Shown: positions 6,836 through 16,038, counted from the stretch's first letter. The stretch is 20,450 bases of DNA from a virus (IMGVR_UViG_3300046532_000954:1-20450), one strand, 5' to 3'. The notes: generated by a model from the sequence alone, not told the origin. A program made the numbers and translations.

Positions 6836-9800
6836 TGGCTGAGTTTCAGTTTAGCAATGACGACATACAACGATTTAGTTCCCTAGGACTTGATGTTCAA
6901 GGGGCATTAGATTCTGGTTCAACTCCAGAAGATATATCATTAGCTGCAAAGCATATTGAGTATGAGGAACAAGCTGCTCTAGCACCAGTAGTAGCAGAGC
7001 AGTCACGTCCTGTCATACCAATTCCACAACAACCTTTGCAAGAACCTGCGGGTGATACCGACAGGCTTAGTCTAGAGGGCTATGGGGCAGAGGATTCCCT
7101 AAGCACAATAGCTGCTGCTGCTAACAATACTATATCAGCTGTATTCGGATTTGGTATTGAGAAGCTTGGAAACGCTATTGGGATGCCTGAAGTCAGCGCA
7201 TTAGGCACAAAGATTAAAGAGTTTGCAAATGAAGGGGAACGTATATCAAGAGAGAACATGTCTCCGCAGGGACAAGTACCTGCGTCACGTAGTTATACTA
7301 GAGATGCCCCTGAGAATCTATTTGGTGTTGGGCTAGGTGATTTTAACCTTGGCACCGTAGCAAATACTATATCAAGTGCAATCGGATCAAGTGTTCTCCC
7401 GCTAGCTGGAGGTAAGGGACTATCTGTTCTCGCAACTAAGTTAGGTGCTGGTGCTAAGACAGCTGGTGCATTCGGTATCAGTACAGCATCAGGTCTTACT
7501 GAAGGTTTAGCTACAGCTCAAGACGTATTCAATGACGTACAAAATACACCTGATGATGTAATTATTAACTCACCATTGTATGCACAGTTTGACAAAGTAA
7601 TATCACAACAGTTCCCAGAGTCTCAAGGCTCAGAGAAGGTTGCGTTTGTTCGTAGAGCTATTGCTAACCAAGCATCCTTTGAAGCTGGCTTCATAGCTGG
7701 CCCATTGATTGCTGCTACATCCCTACCTATAGGTGGATTGCTTGGTCAACTTGGGATAGGTGGCAAAGGTGGGGCTGAAGTATTCAGAAAAGGATTTGGC
7801 TCTACATTATTCAAGGGTGCAATGTTTGAAGGTGGACAAGAGTTTGGGCAGGAAGCATCACAACAGGTAATACAGAACTACGGTAACTTCTTGGCTGGTA
7901 AACCAGTGCAACCGTTGGCTGGCAGTTTAGAGGCTGGTGTTCAAGGTCTTGTAGGTGGTAGTGCTATAGGTTCAGTGGCAGCAACAGCACAGAATCAATC
8001 TTTGCCTGTAGATAATGTCCCAGTAGTAGACCCCCTTGAGGAAGTAATCGAATCGGTTGACTCTGTAGATCTTGATGGATCGGATCCAGATGTAGTTGGG
8101 ACAGAGGACTTAATCTCCTCACCAACAGTTAATCTTGACCCTGATCCCAAAGGAGATCCGCCACCACCAGCACCACCAGCAGCTGGAGCAAGAACAATTG
8201 TCAGAGATAAAGATGGGTTCTTCATTGACGGAGAAGGGTTGTCTGATGCTGAGGTTAATGAGTTAAAGGCTGACCTTAAGAGGATAAGAGTAAAGAACAC
8301 TGCCCCTGATGCAGCTCCACTGGTGAATGAATTTGACAATTCAAAACGTGATCCGAAAGGGGATCCACCTCCACCAGCAGCAGGTTCTGCAGAAGAGTTA
8401 TCTAGGGAGCTGACTGATGAAGAGATAGACGCTATCATTGATGATGAATCACTTGACGAGCATGTGTCTAGGAAGAGCGATAAGGCAGATAAGATTGGAC
8501 TAAAAGGAATACGCATAGATGATCCAAGATTAGATGGCGTGTTCTCACGTAAGAGTGTGGAAGCTGACGAGTTATTTCTTGCTGATGCTGTTCAGAAAAA
8601 TAATAAGGGAAATGATTCAGATGAGGTAGCTGAGAGGCCTGAAGCTGTACTTATGCTCGACAAATATAAAGATGGGCCTTCTCTGACGAAGTCTAAAGAC
8701 TTCACAGCCACACAATTGAGGGCTAAGGCTAAAGAACTTGGTATAAAAGTTAAGTCTAACGCTCCTAAGCATGTAGTAGCCAACAAGATTATAGCTCTTG
8801 GTCAAGAGCAGGCTAAGACTGCACCTAAAGTTGGGCTGAAGAAGGCACAGGCTGAGGCTAAACTTGAGACTTCTAAGAAAGCTTCTACTGTTAAGGGCAA
8901 GGCTGTAACTGAAGAAGAGGTTGATGCTTCTATTAGGTTAAACACTCCAGCTCTCGACATATCAATAGAGAAGAGACAGAAGTTAAAGACTGACATTGAA
9001 GCGTTACAAGCTAAGCTTAAGAAGAATGGCAAGCTTGATAATAAAGATCAAACTTCACTTGATGTTCTACTAGAGACACGTAAGGTTGTTGAGGGTAATG
9101 AGTTCGTTGGCTTTGCAGACAAAAAGAAATACCTAAGAGATCAGGCTAAGCAAAAGAAGAGGAAGATCTCTCGTTTGTTCGCTAGTAACTTTGGTATAGG
9201 TGAGCTGCTAGCTGACCCTGCTACTAGACAAGAAGCTATTGAAATGTTAGCTGCTGAGAACTTGAGCAACACGTTACCTAAGTCAACTGAAATTACAGAT
9301 GACACTAAAGTTACTAAGCTTCCAGCTGAAACATCTGAAGGATCTATTCAGGTTACTAAGAGTGAGGCTGTTGATAAACATGACAAGAAGATTAGGAATT
9401 TACAGAAGGCTATTGATAATAAGACTGCATCTATGCAGAGAGGGTTGGATACGTTTGGTAGGAAGGTGGATGCCAGAACTAAACTAGACCCAACCAATGC
9501 TAGGTTCTTAACACAGACTGAAGCCTCAGCTATGAAGCAGGCAGAGGAAGAAAAATCTATAGCTACACTTAAAGACTTTAGTAAGGCGCAAGGAGATAAG
9601 ATAGACAAAGAGGTGCAATCGTTTAGAGCGTTAGCTAAGAAAGAAGGGTTTGATGTCGATGACGTTATCCCTCAGATAGCAGAAGATGCCGATGAAACAG
9701 ATATCTCCTTTGCTAGAGAAGACAGGGCTAATATTAAACGTGACCTTACCAACAGGGTTAGAGGGTTAGAGAAAGATGGTCAAGTGATCGGCCCTGTTGG

Positions 9801-11118
9801 ACGTAAGATTGCAAGCGGTGAAACCATTGATGATGGTGGTGATTTTGATGACTTGGTTGCTGATGCCCTTAGCGTTACTGACCAAGAGCTTAGCGCATCA
9901 GAGCTACGTGAGATCAATGACCTTAAGAATGAAGCTGATGTAGAGGCTGAAAGGATAGAGAATGACCCAGCTATACTTGATGCACAGGCCAGAAGTAATC
10001 TAAGAGAGAGGGCTGACCGTCCTGAAGTTACCAGCTTTCCTGATGGGCCTAGACAGAGTGAACAGCGTAGACAGTTACAGCGTACATTCTATAGAAATGG
10101 TAAGATAGTTAAAGCTCCACCGTTGACACTTGAAGGATCAATCAAACCTGTCACTGCACAGAGAGTTCCGGTTAATACACCTAGGATTTCTCCACTGTCA
10201 GACAAACATAAGGACGCAGCAGGTCAGCGTGATAACTTAGGGAGAACTAAGACTGCCCTAAAGTTAACGGAAATAAAGTCATTGACTCAAGAGCGTGGTT
10301 TAATTGGAGAGTCAAGTAATATCGGCAGTGATGCGAACCCAACACTAGGCAGTATAAGTAATGAATCAGCAGGGGATGTAAGACTTGTTATGGTTTCAGA
10401 GGGCAACAGTAAATTCATTGAGGTTGTTGTCGATGATGGATCGTTTGAAGGTGAGTTCATAGGCGGGGTTGAACTACTACATGATGCGGTTGTCGATTCA
10501 TACTTTCTTCCAGATGCTAAGATTAAGTACAAGCTTGGTGGTGAACAGATAGCTGAAATCATTGGCAACATAACTGGCACTGCACTTGTTAGTGACATGC
10601 ATAAGAAGATGGGGGCTGACTACTTGCAAATTAATGAGCGTGTTAAACGTGGACTTTCAGCTGGCCAACGGGTTGGCTACGAGAAAGTTGAATCACTTAA
10701 CAAAACTATTAAAGAGTTTGAAGCCTTCCAGATGGACGCAGAGGAGAGAGCTAAGAACCCAACACCTACTCCAGAGCAAGCTAAGAAGAGTAGTGACAAG
10801 ATAAAAGAACTAAAGAAAGATAACGGTAAGGCTGAGCCTAAGATCACTATAGACCTAGGCTTTTCCCCAGACGTAACAGAAGAGAATGATTCATTCGTTG
10901 ATGAGATTAAAGAATCACAAGCCATGCTTGATGAGTTAGCTGAGAGTGAAGCATTCTTTGCTGAGCATCCAGAGCTAAAAGATTCTCCTCACATCAGCGA
11001 AGAAGAGTTGGCTAGTACAGCTCAATACAATTTTGATGGTACTTCTAATGCTGAGGCTCAGGGCAGGACTGATGAGACCACAGACGATGACTTTGAACAC
11101 TGTAAGGTGGACTTCTAA
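6835..11118 (+). CDS. giant ejection-type virion protein with SAP-like motif
   Basis: 1427 residues. The start overlaps the previous stop (TAATG) with GGAG upstream. Residues ~85-385 are Gly/Ala-rich with hydrophobic stretches and a FEGGQEFGQEASQQ piece, typical of very large phage virion or polyvalent proteins. Two Pro-rich repeats follow (DPKGDPPPP at 437 and 506). Residues 623-657 (FTATQLRAKAKELGIKV, then K..VANKIIAL) resemble a SAP/Rho-N-type helix-turn-helix that binds nucleic acid. The remainder is charged and coiled-coil-like, with an acidic C-terminus (ETTDDDFEHC). The most likely role is a protein packed in the particle and ejected with DNA. Together with the next gene it occupies the place of a T7 gp16-like protein. 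No enzymatic motif was seen. Confidence 0.7.
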   Translation: MAEFQFSNDDIQRFSSLGLDVQGALDSGSTPEDISLAAKHIEYEEQAALAPVVAEQSRPVIPIPQQPLQEPAGDTDRLSLEGYGAEDSLSTIAAAANNTISAVFGFGIEKLGNAIGMPEVSALGTKIKEFANEGERISRENMSPQGQVPASRSYTRDAPENLFGVGLGDFNLGTVANTISSAIGSSVLPLAGGKGLSVLATKLGAGAKTAGAFGISTASGLTEGLATAQDVFNDVQNTPDDVIINSPLYAQFDKVISQQFPESQGSEKVAFVRRAIANQASFEAGFIAGPLIAATSLPIGGLLGQLGIGGKGGAEVFRKGFGSTLFKGAMFEGGQEFGQEASQQVIQNYGNFLAGKPVQPLAGSLEAGVQGLVGGSAIGSVAATAQNQSLPVDNVPVVDPLEEVIESVDSVDLDGSDPDVVGTEDLISSPTVNLDPDPKGDPPPPAPPAAGARTIVRDKDGFFIDGEGLSDAEVNELKADLKRIRVKNTAPDAAPLVNEFDNSKRDPKGDPPPPAAGSAEELSRELTDEEIDAIIDDESLDEHVSRKSDKADKIGLKGIRIDDPRLDGVFSRKSVEADELFLADAVQKNNKGNDSDEVAERPEAVLMLDKYKDGPSLTKSKDFTATQLRAKAKELGIKVKSNAPKHVVANKIIALGQEQAKTAPKVGLKKAQAEAKLETSKKASTVKGKAVTEEEVDASIRLNTPALDISIEKRQKLKTDIEALQAKLKKNGKLDNKDQTSLDVLLETRKVVEGNEFVGFADKKKYLRDQAKQKKRKISRLFASNFGIGELLADPATRQEAIEMLAAENLSNTLPKSTEITDDTKVTKLPAETSEGSIQVTKSEAVDKHDKKIRNLQKAIDNKTASMQRGLDTFGRKVDARTKLDPTNARFLTQTEASAMKQAEEEKSIATLKDFSKAQGDKIDKEVQSFRALAKKEGFDVDDVIPQIAEDADETDISFAREDRANIKRDLTNRVRGLEKDGQVIGPVGRKIASGETIDDGGDFDDLVADALSVTDQELSASELREINDLKNEADVEAERIENDPAILDAQARSNLRERADRPEVTSFPDGPRQSEQRRQLQRTFYRNGKIVKAPPLTLEGSIKPVTAQRVPVNTPRISPLSDKHKDAAGQRDNLGRTKTALKLTEIKSLTQERGLIGESSNIGSDANPTLGSISNESAGDVRLVMVSEGNSKFIEVVVDDGSFEGEFIGGVELLHDAVVDSYFLPDAKIKYKLGGEQIAEIIGNITGTALVSDMHKKMGADYLQINERVKRGLSAGQRVGYEKVESLNKTIKEFEAFQMDAEERAKNPTPTPEQAKKSSDKIKELKKDNGKAEPKITIDLGFSPDVTEENDSFVDEIKESQAMLDELAESEAFFAEHPELKDSPHISEEELASTAQYNFDGTSNAEAQGRTDETTDDDFEHCKVDF
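8143..8385 (+). repeat. two-copy proline-rich coding repeat
   Basis: Inside the 1427-residue gene, codons for DPKGDPPPPA occur at 8143-8172 and again at 8350-8379, 207 bases (69 codons) apart. Both are followed by Ala/Gly codons, and the copies differ at synonymous positions. They flank a ~50-residue charged helical unit and look like rigid linkers on both sides of a small module. Confidence 0.6.
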
Positions 11119-14100
11119 ATGGGTGCTTGCGATAAATACAATAAAAAGAATGCTGATGCTGATGTCAGGGCTGTTAAGAAATCATTTCTTAATAACAATA
11201 AAGCTTTCGAGGATAAAGAAAAGCTAGAACGTGGAAAGTTCTGGGAGAACGCACACAAACAAATCTTTGACAACACTGGCAAGCTTAAGAGGCAGATGAG
11301 AAAACAGCTGGGTGCTAGAGGTGAGATATTAATTAGAAACCTTGAGCTGTCAGCTGGTGGTTCAGCTATTGGGGACGTGCAATTTCAGAACGCTTTCGCT
11401 AAGGTATTTTCTGGGCTAAAGAAGAATGAGTACGAATATCTGAATGAGATCATTCAGGCCAGACGTAACATAGCACTTGAAACTAACAGAGTTGTTGTGG
11501 CTAGACAGTTCCTTAATGACAATGCTATTGGTACAGTGTTTGACTTAAGCAACCAAGACCATGTAAGCGTACTCAACGCTAAGTATGGTGAGGCAAAGAT
11601 AAAGAAGTTTCTTGGTAAACAATTCGTTACCATACAGAAGAAGAATGCCGACACTAACAACAGCGAAATAATATTACAAGCCCACATATCAGCAAATGTT
11701 GCTACTAAGTTTGCTGACATACAGGTGCGTAAAGTCCTAGCATCAGCAGACATACTTAACCCTGATGGACTGTCAGCTGCCCAGTATCAAAAGTTCCTAG
11801 ACCATGCTAAGAAATTTGATGGTACAAATTTTGACAGGCTCAATGGGAAGGCCGACAATTACTTTGCAGTATTCAAGAGTCAGCTGGGACACATGCGTAG
11901 AGCTGGCCTGATAGATGAGAAAACATTTAATCATATGCGTAAGGTAGGTGACTACTCACCACGTAGGTACATACAATTCTTTGACCCAGACATTACCTTC
12001 AACAACCTTGAGCCTATCACTACTGGTAGTACCCAAGCATTGATGATGGACTCAGCAGTATTGATGCGTGATTACATAGTAAGATTACATGAAAGGATAG
12101 CAAAGAATGAAGCTAACGTTAGTCTCTATAACTTTGCTAAAGATAATCCCGGCAATGGTATCGCTGAAGTAGTTGGTGTTGATGATATACCAAGGGCTAA
12201 TACAATTAGAAACAGCGCATTCATTGATGGTAATAGAGTCGCAGTAGTCATGCCACTTGAGCTTGGCAAGGAGTGGGGCGGTATTGATAGCGGGATGGAT
12301 AAAGAACTTGCAGACATGTTATCTAAATATTCTGGATCTAAATTCGTTAGGGTGCTGGCAACTGGTGCTAACCCTGAGTTTGCATTAACTAACTTTCCGC
12401 GTGATATAATGTTCTCATGGTTCAGGACACGTGAGTTCAGTGATGCAGCACCAATAGCATTAGGGCAGATGGTAAAACAATTTGCTTCCACGTTCAAAGA
12501 TGTATGGCATACAGGGGCAACACCTATTGGTAAAGCTAAAGACTTCCTTGAAGATGGGGGCATGATGGAGTTCATGACCACACAGGGTGCTCTTGAAAAG
12601 AACTTTAGGTCGCAGAGCGTTGTCATGGATCCAAGACTCAGAGCAATTGAAAAAGCTCTGTCCTTCTTAGGGCAGAAGACTGAGCTATGGGTTAGGTTAG
12701 CACTGAGGCAGCAGGCACTTGACAATGGGAAGAGTCGCAAGGATGCAACATGGATTGCACGTAGCTACCTAGACTTTTCACAAGGTGGTAAGGCAGTCAA
12801 GGTTGCAGACAAGGCACTACCATATCTTAATGCAGGGTTGCAGGCTACACGTGGGATGTTTGGTTCACTGTTACTTGGTGACACATCTGGGGCTAAAGAG
12901 TTTGACAGAAAGAAACTAGCCAAGAACAAGGCAGCTGCTATGTTTAAATTCTTTCAGTTCGGATTGCTGTTCTCATCAGTAATGATAAACAATATCCTTC
13001 ATCACCCTGAAGCATGGGATAAAACTGACGATCAGGATAAGACTAAGAACTTGTTACTGTATACAGGTCTGTCACATAAAGCTGCCAATGGTTCCGATGT
13101 ATATTCATACGTTAAGATTCCACTGGATCAGGGACAGTCAGGTGTGGGTAGCTTCTTCGGTTCAATCATAACTAAATTTCTTAAGGAGACCATTGGCACT
13201 GAAGGTGATACTGTATTCCACAAGATTGCTGGCACACGCCAAGAGGTATGGAACAATGGTATGGCAAACCTCGTACCATTCTCTAACTTTATTCCTCCTA
13301 CATTGAAGGCTGCAATTGCAACACAGAATATAGATACATACATGTGGAGGGAGATTTCACACAAGGGTGAGCTGAATGATAACACGTTAGAGCAGACACC
13401 TTTTACCCACCCATTCTTTGTCATGTCAGCTGAGAAGTTAAACGACATGTTCGGTGTTGTTACTGATAGCAAACCTTTCTCTCCTGAAAGGATGCGTGTC
13501 ATGGCTGACTCGCTGATCCCTTCATCTAACTCAATGATTAAAGTATTAGGTGGCCTTGGTAGGATAGGCACAGACTTAATCAACGGTGACCCACAAGAGC
13601 AAGCTATTAAAGCTGAGATAGAACAATCATGGAGACAGGCCATTAAGTCTATCCCCGGTGCTGATAGAATCTTTGAGTACACTAATGATGAGAGCATTGA
13701 GGTTCGTGCTCAAGCTGATAAGGCTAAGGTTAAGAGTAGGACTACGGAAATTCGTGTGAAAACATTAAAGAATAAGTGGATGAATCATCTCAATGGATTG
13801 GATGATAAAAATACTAAAGCGCAAGAGAAGGTAGTTAGAACTGCTGCTACTAAGATTAGAGACATGGAAGCTAAGGGAGACATCTCTAGGGACAGCATGA
13901 ATCGACACATCGAATCTGTTAATAGGTCATGGGCTATCAAGAAACGTTTTGGTAAGATCAAAAACCCTAGGCTGTGGAGAAATGTATCATTTGCCCCAAG
14001 TGGTGAGCCTAGGGCTTCTATGATATTTGCAGCTATCAAGGCTGGCAATGAGAAACAGAAACAAGAACTGCTTGAACAGTTTAGACGGTTCAAGTTCATC

Positions 14101-14160
14101 GGTAACAAGAAGACTGTTAAAGAATTAACTAAACTACTGAGGGAAGATGCAAGGAATTAA
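11119..14160 (+). CDS. large ejection/polyvalent-type protein with LPD38-like region
   Basis: 1013 residues. The ATG directly follows the previous TAA, and AAGGTGG lies 9 bases upstream. The N-terminal half is helical and charged, with GDYSPRRYIQFF at about 274-285. Around residues 409-432 is FVRVLATGANPEFALTNF, and around 545-585 comes RSYLDFSQGG followed by LPYLNAGLQATRGMFG. The 'LDFS-x-x-G ... NA-x-x-Q' pattern after an alpha-helical block is characteristic of the large polyvalent-protein-associated domain LPD38, seen in T7 gp16-like ejection proteins and in polyvalent proteins of phages and plasmids. A mildly hydrophobic segment (KFFQFGLLFSSVMINNIL) lies near 614-631. The last ~200 residues are basic and helical. 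It is probably ejected with DNA. The domain assignment is from memory of the pattern. Confidence 0.75.
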   Translation: MGACDKYNKKNADADVRAVKKSFLNNNKAFEDKEKLERGKFWENAHKQIFDNTGKLKRQMRKQLGARGEILIRNLELSAGGSAIGDVQFQNAFAKVFSGLKKNEYEYLNEIIQARRNIALETNRVVVARQFLNDNAIGTVFDLSNQDHVSVLNAKYGEAKIKKFLGKQFVTIQKKNADTNNSEIILQAHISANVATKFADIQVRKVLASADILNPDGLSAAQYQKFLDHAKKFDGTNFDRLNGKADNYFAVFKSQLGHMRRAGLIDEKTFNHMRKVGDYSPRRYIQFFDPDITFNNLEPITTGSTQALMMDSAVLMRDYIVRLHERIAKNEANVSLYNFAKDNPGNGIAEVVGVDDIPRANTIRNSAFIDGNRVAVVMPLELGKEWGGIDSGMDKELADMLSKYSGSKFVRVLATGANPEFALTNFPRDIMFSWFRTREFSDAAPIALGQMVKQFASTFKDVWHTGATPIGKAKDFLEDGGMMEFMTTQGALEKNFRSQSVVMDPRLRAIEKALSFLGQKTELWVRLALRQQALDNGKSRKDATWIARSYLDFSQGGKAVKVADKALPYLNAGLQATRGMFGSLLLGDTSGAKEFDRKKLAKNKAAAMFKFFQFGLLFSSVMINNILHHPEAWDKTDDQDKTKNLLLYTGLSHKAANGSDVYSYVKIPLDQGQSGVGSFFGSIITKFLKETIGTEGDTVFHKIAGTRQEVWNNGMANLVPFSNFIPPTLKAAIATQNIDTYMWREISHKGELNDNTLEQTPFTHPFFVMSAEKLNDMFGVVTDSKPFSPERMRVMADSLIPSSNSMIKVLGGLGRIGTDLINGDPQEQAIKAEIEQSWRQAIKSIPGADRIFEYTNDESIEVRAQADKAKVKSRTTEIRVKTLKNKWMNHLNGLDDKNTKAQEKVVRTAATKIRDMEAKGDISRDSMNRHIESVNRSWAIKKRFGKIKNPRLWRNVSFAPSGEPRASMIFAAIKAGNEKQKQELLEQFRRFKFIGNKKTVKELTKLLREDARN

Positions 14161-15025
14161 TGATTACGTAACAAGTGATGGTGTAAGGGTGCTACGCATT
14201 CATTACACTGCAGATCCTGACAAGGATATTACAACTCCGAATGGTAAGCAGTGGATGGCCAAGTCACTGGTAGGCTATCCCGGTGGTGTGATAGGTGCTA
14301 AGTGGCGAAGAGAAATGGAGATTGATTTCGATGCACAGGGTGGACAGCTAGTGTTCCCTGACATGTTGAAGCATAGGCCACGCATTGAGATCCCTGTATG
14401 GAAATCAATACCTGAAGACTGGAAGTTGTATGGTGGATTCGATTATGCTGGGCGTGGTATCACAGCGTTTGTGGTGATAGCGCATGACACTAAGGTTGAT
14501 GACTACTATGCTGTCTTTGAATTTTACAGGAAGAAGTCAGGGTACATCACCACATCAGAGGCTATCCTAGATTGTAAATACTTTGATAGGTTGGAATGGA
14601 TAGTAGCAGATCCAAGTATGTGGACAGCTACTCAAGAGAAGGGTGACGGAGGTGACCTAGTTAGTCCAGCATCTTTATTTGCTGAGCAAGGTGTTCACTT
14701 TATCAAGGGCACTAGGGGAGGAGACGTACAGTTTGCTGAGATGGTGAATGAACAGTATTGGGGTGGGTTCAACGGGAAGGATAAGGATTGGCAACCAAGG
14801 TATAGAATTACAAAGTCATGTCCCAATCACTATAAGGAGATGAGTCAGTGGAGGTATAACGAGTGGAGTAACAGCACTGGGCAGAGTAGAAACGTAAAGG
14901 AAACTATGATTGACAAGAATAACCATAGCATTGATGCAGTTAAGTATTTATTCAAGATGCTTTCATCTAATTGGATGGCTGATAAGGTGGATAGCTTTGA
15001 TACCTCACGCCACATAGTATACTAG
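14147..15025 (+). CDS. terL: terminase large subunit, C-terminal nuclease half (separate ORF)
   Basis: 292 residues. The protein starts at what would be the interdomain linker of a normal TerL: MQGIN, then VLRIHYTADPDKD, YPGG and WRREMEIDFDA.GGQLVFP, a conserved run in TerL of this type. The RNase H-like nuclease motifs follow: YGGFDYAG (Asp99), VADPSMW (Asp155) and NNHSIDAVKYLF (Asp263), the three expected metal-binding aspartates. There is no Walker A or B. The start is fixed: an in-frame TGA lies at 14138-14140, two codons upstream, with GAGGG just before the ATG. It overlaps the end of the preceding gene by 14 bases. The missing ATPase half is encoded downstream at 16585-17265. The predicted role is cleavage of concatemeric DNA during packaging, presumably with the ATPase half as partner. 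Confidence 0.85.
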   Translation: MQGINDYVTSDGVRVLRIHYTADPDKDITTPNGKQWMAKSLVGYPGGVIGAKWRREMEIDFDAQGGQLVFPDMLKHRPRIEIPVWKSIPEDWKLYGGFDYAGRGITAFVVIAHDTKVDDYYAVFEFYRKKSGYITTSEAILDCKYFDRLEWIVADPSMWTATQEKGDGGDLVSPASLFAEQGVHFIKGTRGGDVQFAEMVNEQYWGGFNGKDKDWQPRYRITKSCPNHYKEMSQWRYNEWSNSTGQSRNVKETMIDKNNHSIDAVKYLFKMLSSNWMADKVDSFDTSRHIVY

Positions 15026-15033
15026 GAGAGCTA

Positions 15034-15201
15034 ATGGCAACAAAAGCGGAGACAAGGAGATCGAACGAGATTGCAACTGATTCAGTCCTTACCAAAGCTA
15101 ATAAGTCTGAGCCTTCTGCACCTAAGAAGGCCACTTTCAATGTCATGAAATCACTAGAGCTAAGGAAGAGTAAGCCTTTCAGAGCACACGGAAGCCCTTA
15201 A
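15034..15201 (+). CDS. small basic hypothetical protein
   Basis: 55 residues (ATG 15034, TAA 15199-15201), with TAGGAGAG immediately upstream at a good distance and only 8 bases after the terminase nuclease half. It is rich in Lys, Ser, Ala and Arg (MATKAETRRSNEIA at the start, ELRKSKPFRAHGSP at the end), with no hydrophobic segment. Its good ribosome site and tight spacing make it a likely real gene despite its length. The function is unknown; in an ordinary gene order it could be the gene that follows terL. Confidence 0.6.
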   Translation: MATKAETRRSNEIATDSVLTKANKSEPSAPKKATFNVMKSLELRKSKPFRAHGSP

Positions 15202-15290
15202 GGTGAGCCAAGGCTGGCGCGGGATGTAGACGCGCCCTCCTGTAAGCCAAGTACAGCAAGGGTATTAGACACTAACATAAGGAGATAGTT
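15202..15290 (+). other. short intergenic gap with GC-rich hairpin
   Basis: This is the only gap of note in the + strand part. GGCGCG (15216-15221) can pair with CGCGCC (15231-15236) around a 9-base loop, a GC-rich stem in an otherwise AT-rich window. No T-run follows, so a standard intrinsic terminator is not supported. It could be a weak terminator, an mRNA processing structure or a scar. The gap ends with AAGGAG, the ribosome site of the next gene. Confidence 0.4.
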
Positions 15291-15485
15291 ATGCCGGGAG
15301 AGTTATACACTGAGGAAGAACTGGGGGATGATTACAATAAGCTGATGGATAATCCTATTTTGACAGCGGATTTAACTGACGCATTAAATGGTAAGGAAGG
15401 ACGTAAGCATGCAGACGACTATGTATGTAACGTAGTTGAGTCTTCGATGCTTACGTTGAATAAACATAATGGAATTGACGGGTAA
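15291..15485 (+). CDS. small acidic hypothetical protein
   Basis: 64 residues with AAGGAG 7-12 bases before the ATG. It is acidic and helical (YTEEELGDDYNKLMD, then LTADLTDALNG), with no membrane segment and no recognised domain. The end overlaps the next gene by 17 bases in another frame. It lies between the two terminase halves, ahead of the small-subunit gene, so a packaging accessory role is possible but unsupported by motif. Confidence 0.65.
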   Translation: MPGELYTEEELGDDYNKLMDNPILTADLTDALNGKEGRKHADDYVCNVVESSMLTLNKHNGIDG

Positions 15486-16038
15486 GATAAAGCATGTAGG
15501 TGCTGGCATTGCGTTGAAACATGAGGGCAAGTTCAGGCTGTGTCATCTAACGATGGCATGCCTGTTTCTTGGCACTGATGACCATAGTAATGCATACTGT
15601 GTAGTAGGCACCAAGATGGAGATGAAGGATGGCATTGAGTACCACCTCTTTGATGAGGCAATAGGTAGGATGTCACCTGAGTTTATGTCAGAAGTAAAAG
15701 AGATGTTGCATCAGGATATGGTTGAGCGTTTGATAGTTGTGTCAAATGATGAGGACTTACGTAGCCGTATCAAGAAAGAACTCGGTGTACGTGTGATGTT
15801 TGAGGATGAGAAGCGCAGGAATAATGCCTCCGTTATCATGAGAGAATGGTTCTCAAGGAACAAGCCGGGGAGTGACAAGGCTCTACTAAGGCTATGGGGT
15901 GGATGTAAAGAAGCGGTCAAGTCTAACTACCCACCAGTGCGTGATTGCATGGTACGACTATTAGACTTCTATGATAAACGCAGCAGAAAAAAGGCAGCTA
16001 GACCAGCAGGTATTGGTGGTCGAGCTGGATATGGATGA
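15469..16038 (+). CDS. hypothetical protein upstream of terminase small subunit
   Basis: 189 residues. The ATG at 15469 lies inside the previous gene and lacks a clear Shine-Dalgarno site, so coupling is likely. The N-terminal part has alternating hydrophobic and charged strands (KIKHVGAGIALKHEGKFRLC), followed by helices (SPEFMSEVKEMLHQ, EDLRSRIKKELGV). The C-terminus is Arg/Lys/Gly-rich (KRSRKKAARPAGIGG) and could bind nucleic acid. It overlaps the terS start by 4 bases (ATGA). The family is unrecognised; co-transcription with terS/terL is certain from spacing, but a packaging role is only an inference. Confidence 0.75.
   Translation: MELTGKIKHVGAGIALKHEGKFRLCHLTMACLFLGTDDHSNAYCVVGTKMEMKDGIEYHLFDEAIGRMSPEFMSEVKEMLHQDMVERLIVVSNDEDLRSRIKKELGVRVMFEDEKRRNNASVIMREWFSRNKPGSDKALLRLWGGCKEAVKSNYPPVRDCMVRLLDFYDKRSRKKAARPAGIGGRAGYG

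Noticed and set aside
7995-8516. 173-residue open frame on the - strand
   Set aside because: It is antisense to the 1427-residue gene, Ser/Pro/Gly-rich as expected from the reverse of its linker, with no ribosome site or domain.
12126-12740. 204-residue open frame on the - strand
   Set aside because: It is antisense to the LPD38-like gene, whose conserved patterns in this stretch are clearly on the + strand.
13128-13697. 189-residue open frame on the - strand
   Set aside because: It is a Ser/Cys/Leu-rich shadow of the 1013-residue + strand gene with no supporting start signal.
15265-15290. T7-like RNA polymerase promoter (TATTAG...CATAAGGAGA)
   Set aside because: The match to the T7 consensus is mostly in the AAGGAGA part, which is the ribosome site of the next gene. 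The core is poorly matched and no second copy was seen.
15360-15389. TTGACA - 18 bases - TTAAAT as a sigma-70 promoter
   Set aside because: It lies within a coding region, the -10 match is only 4 of 6, and such matches are expected by chance in AT-rich sequence.
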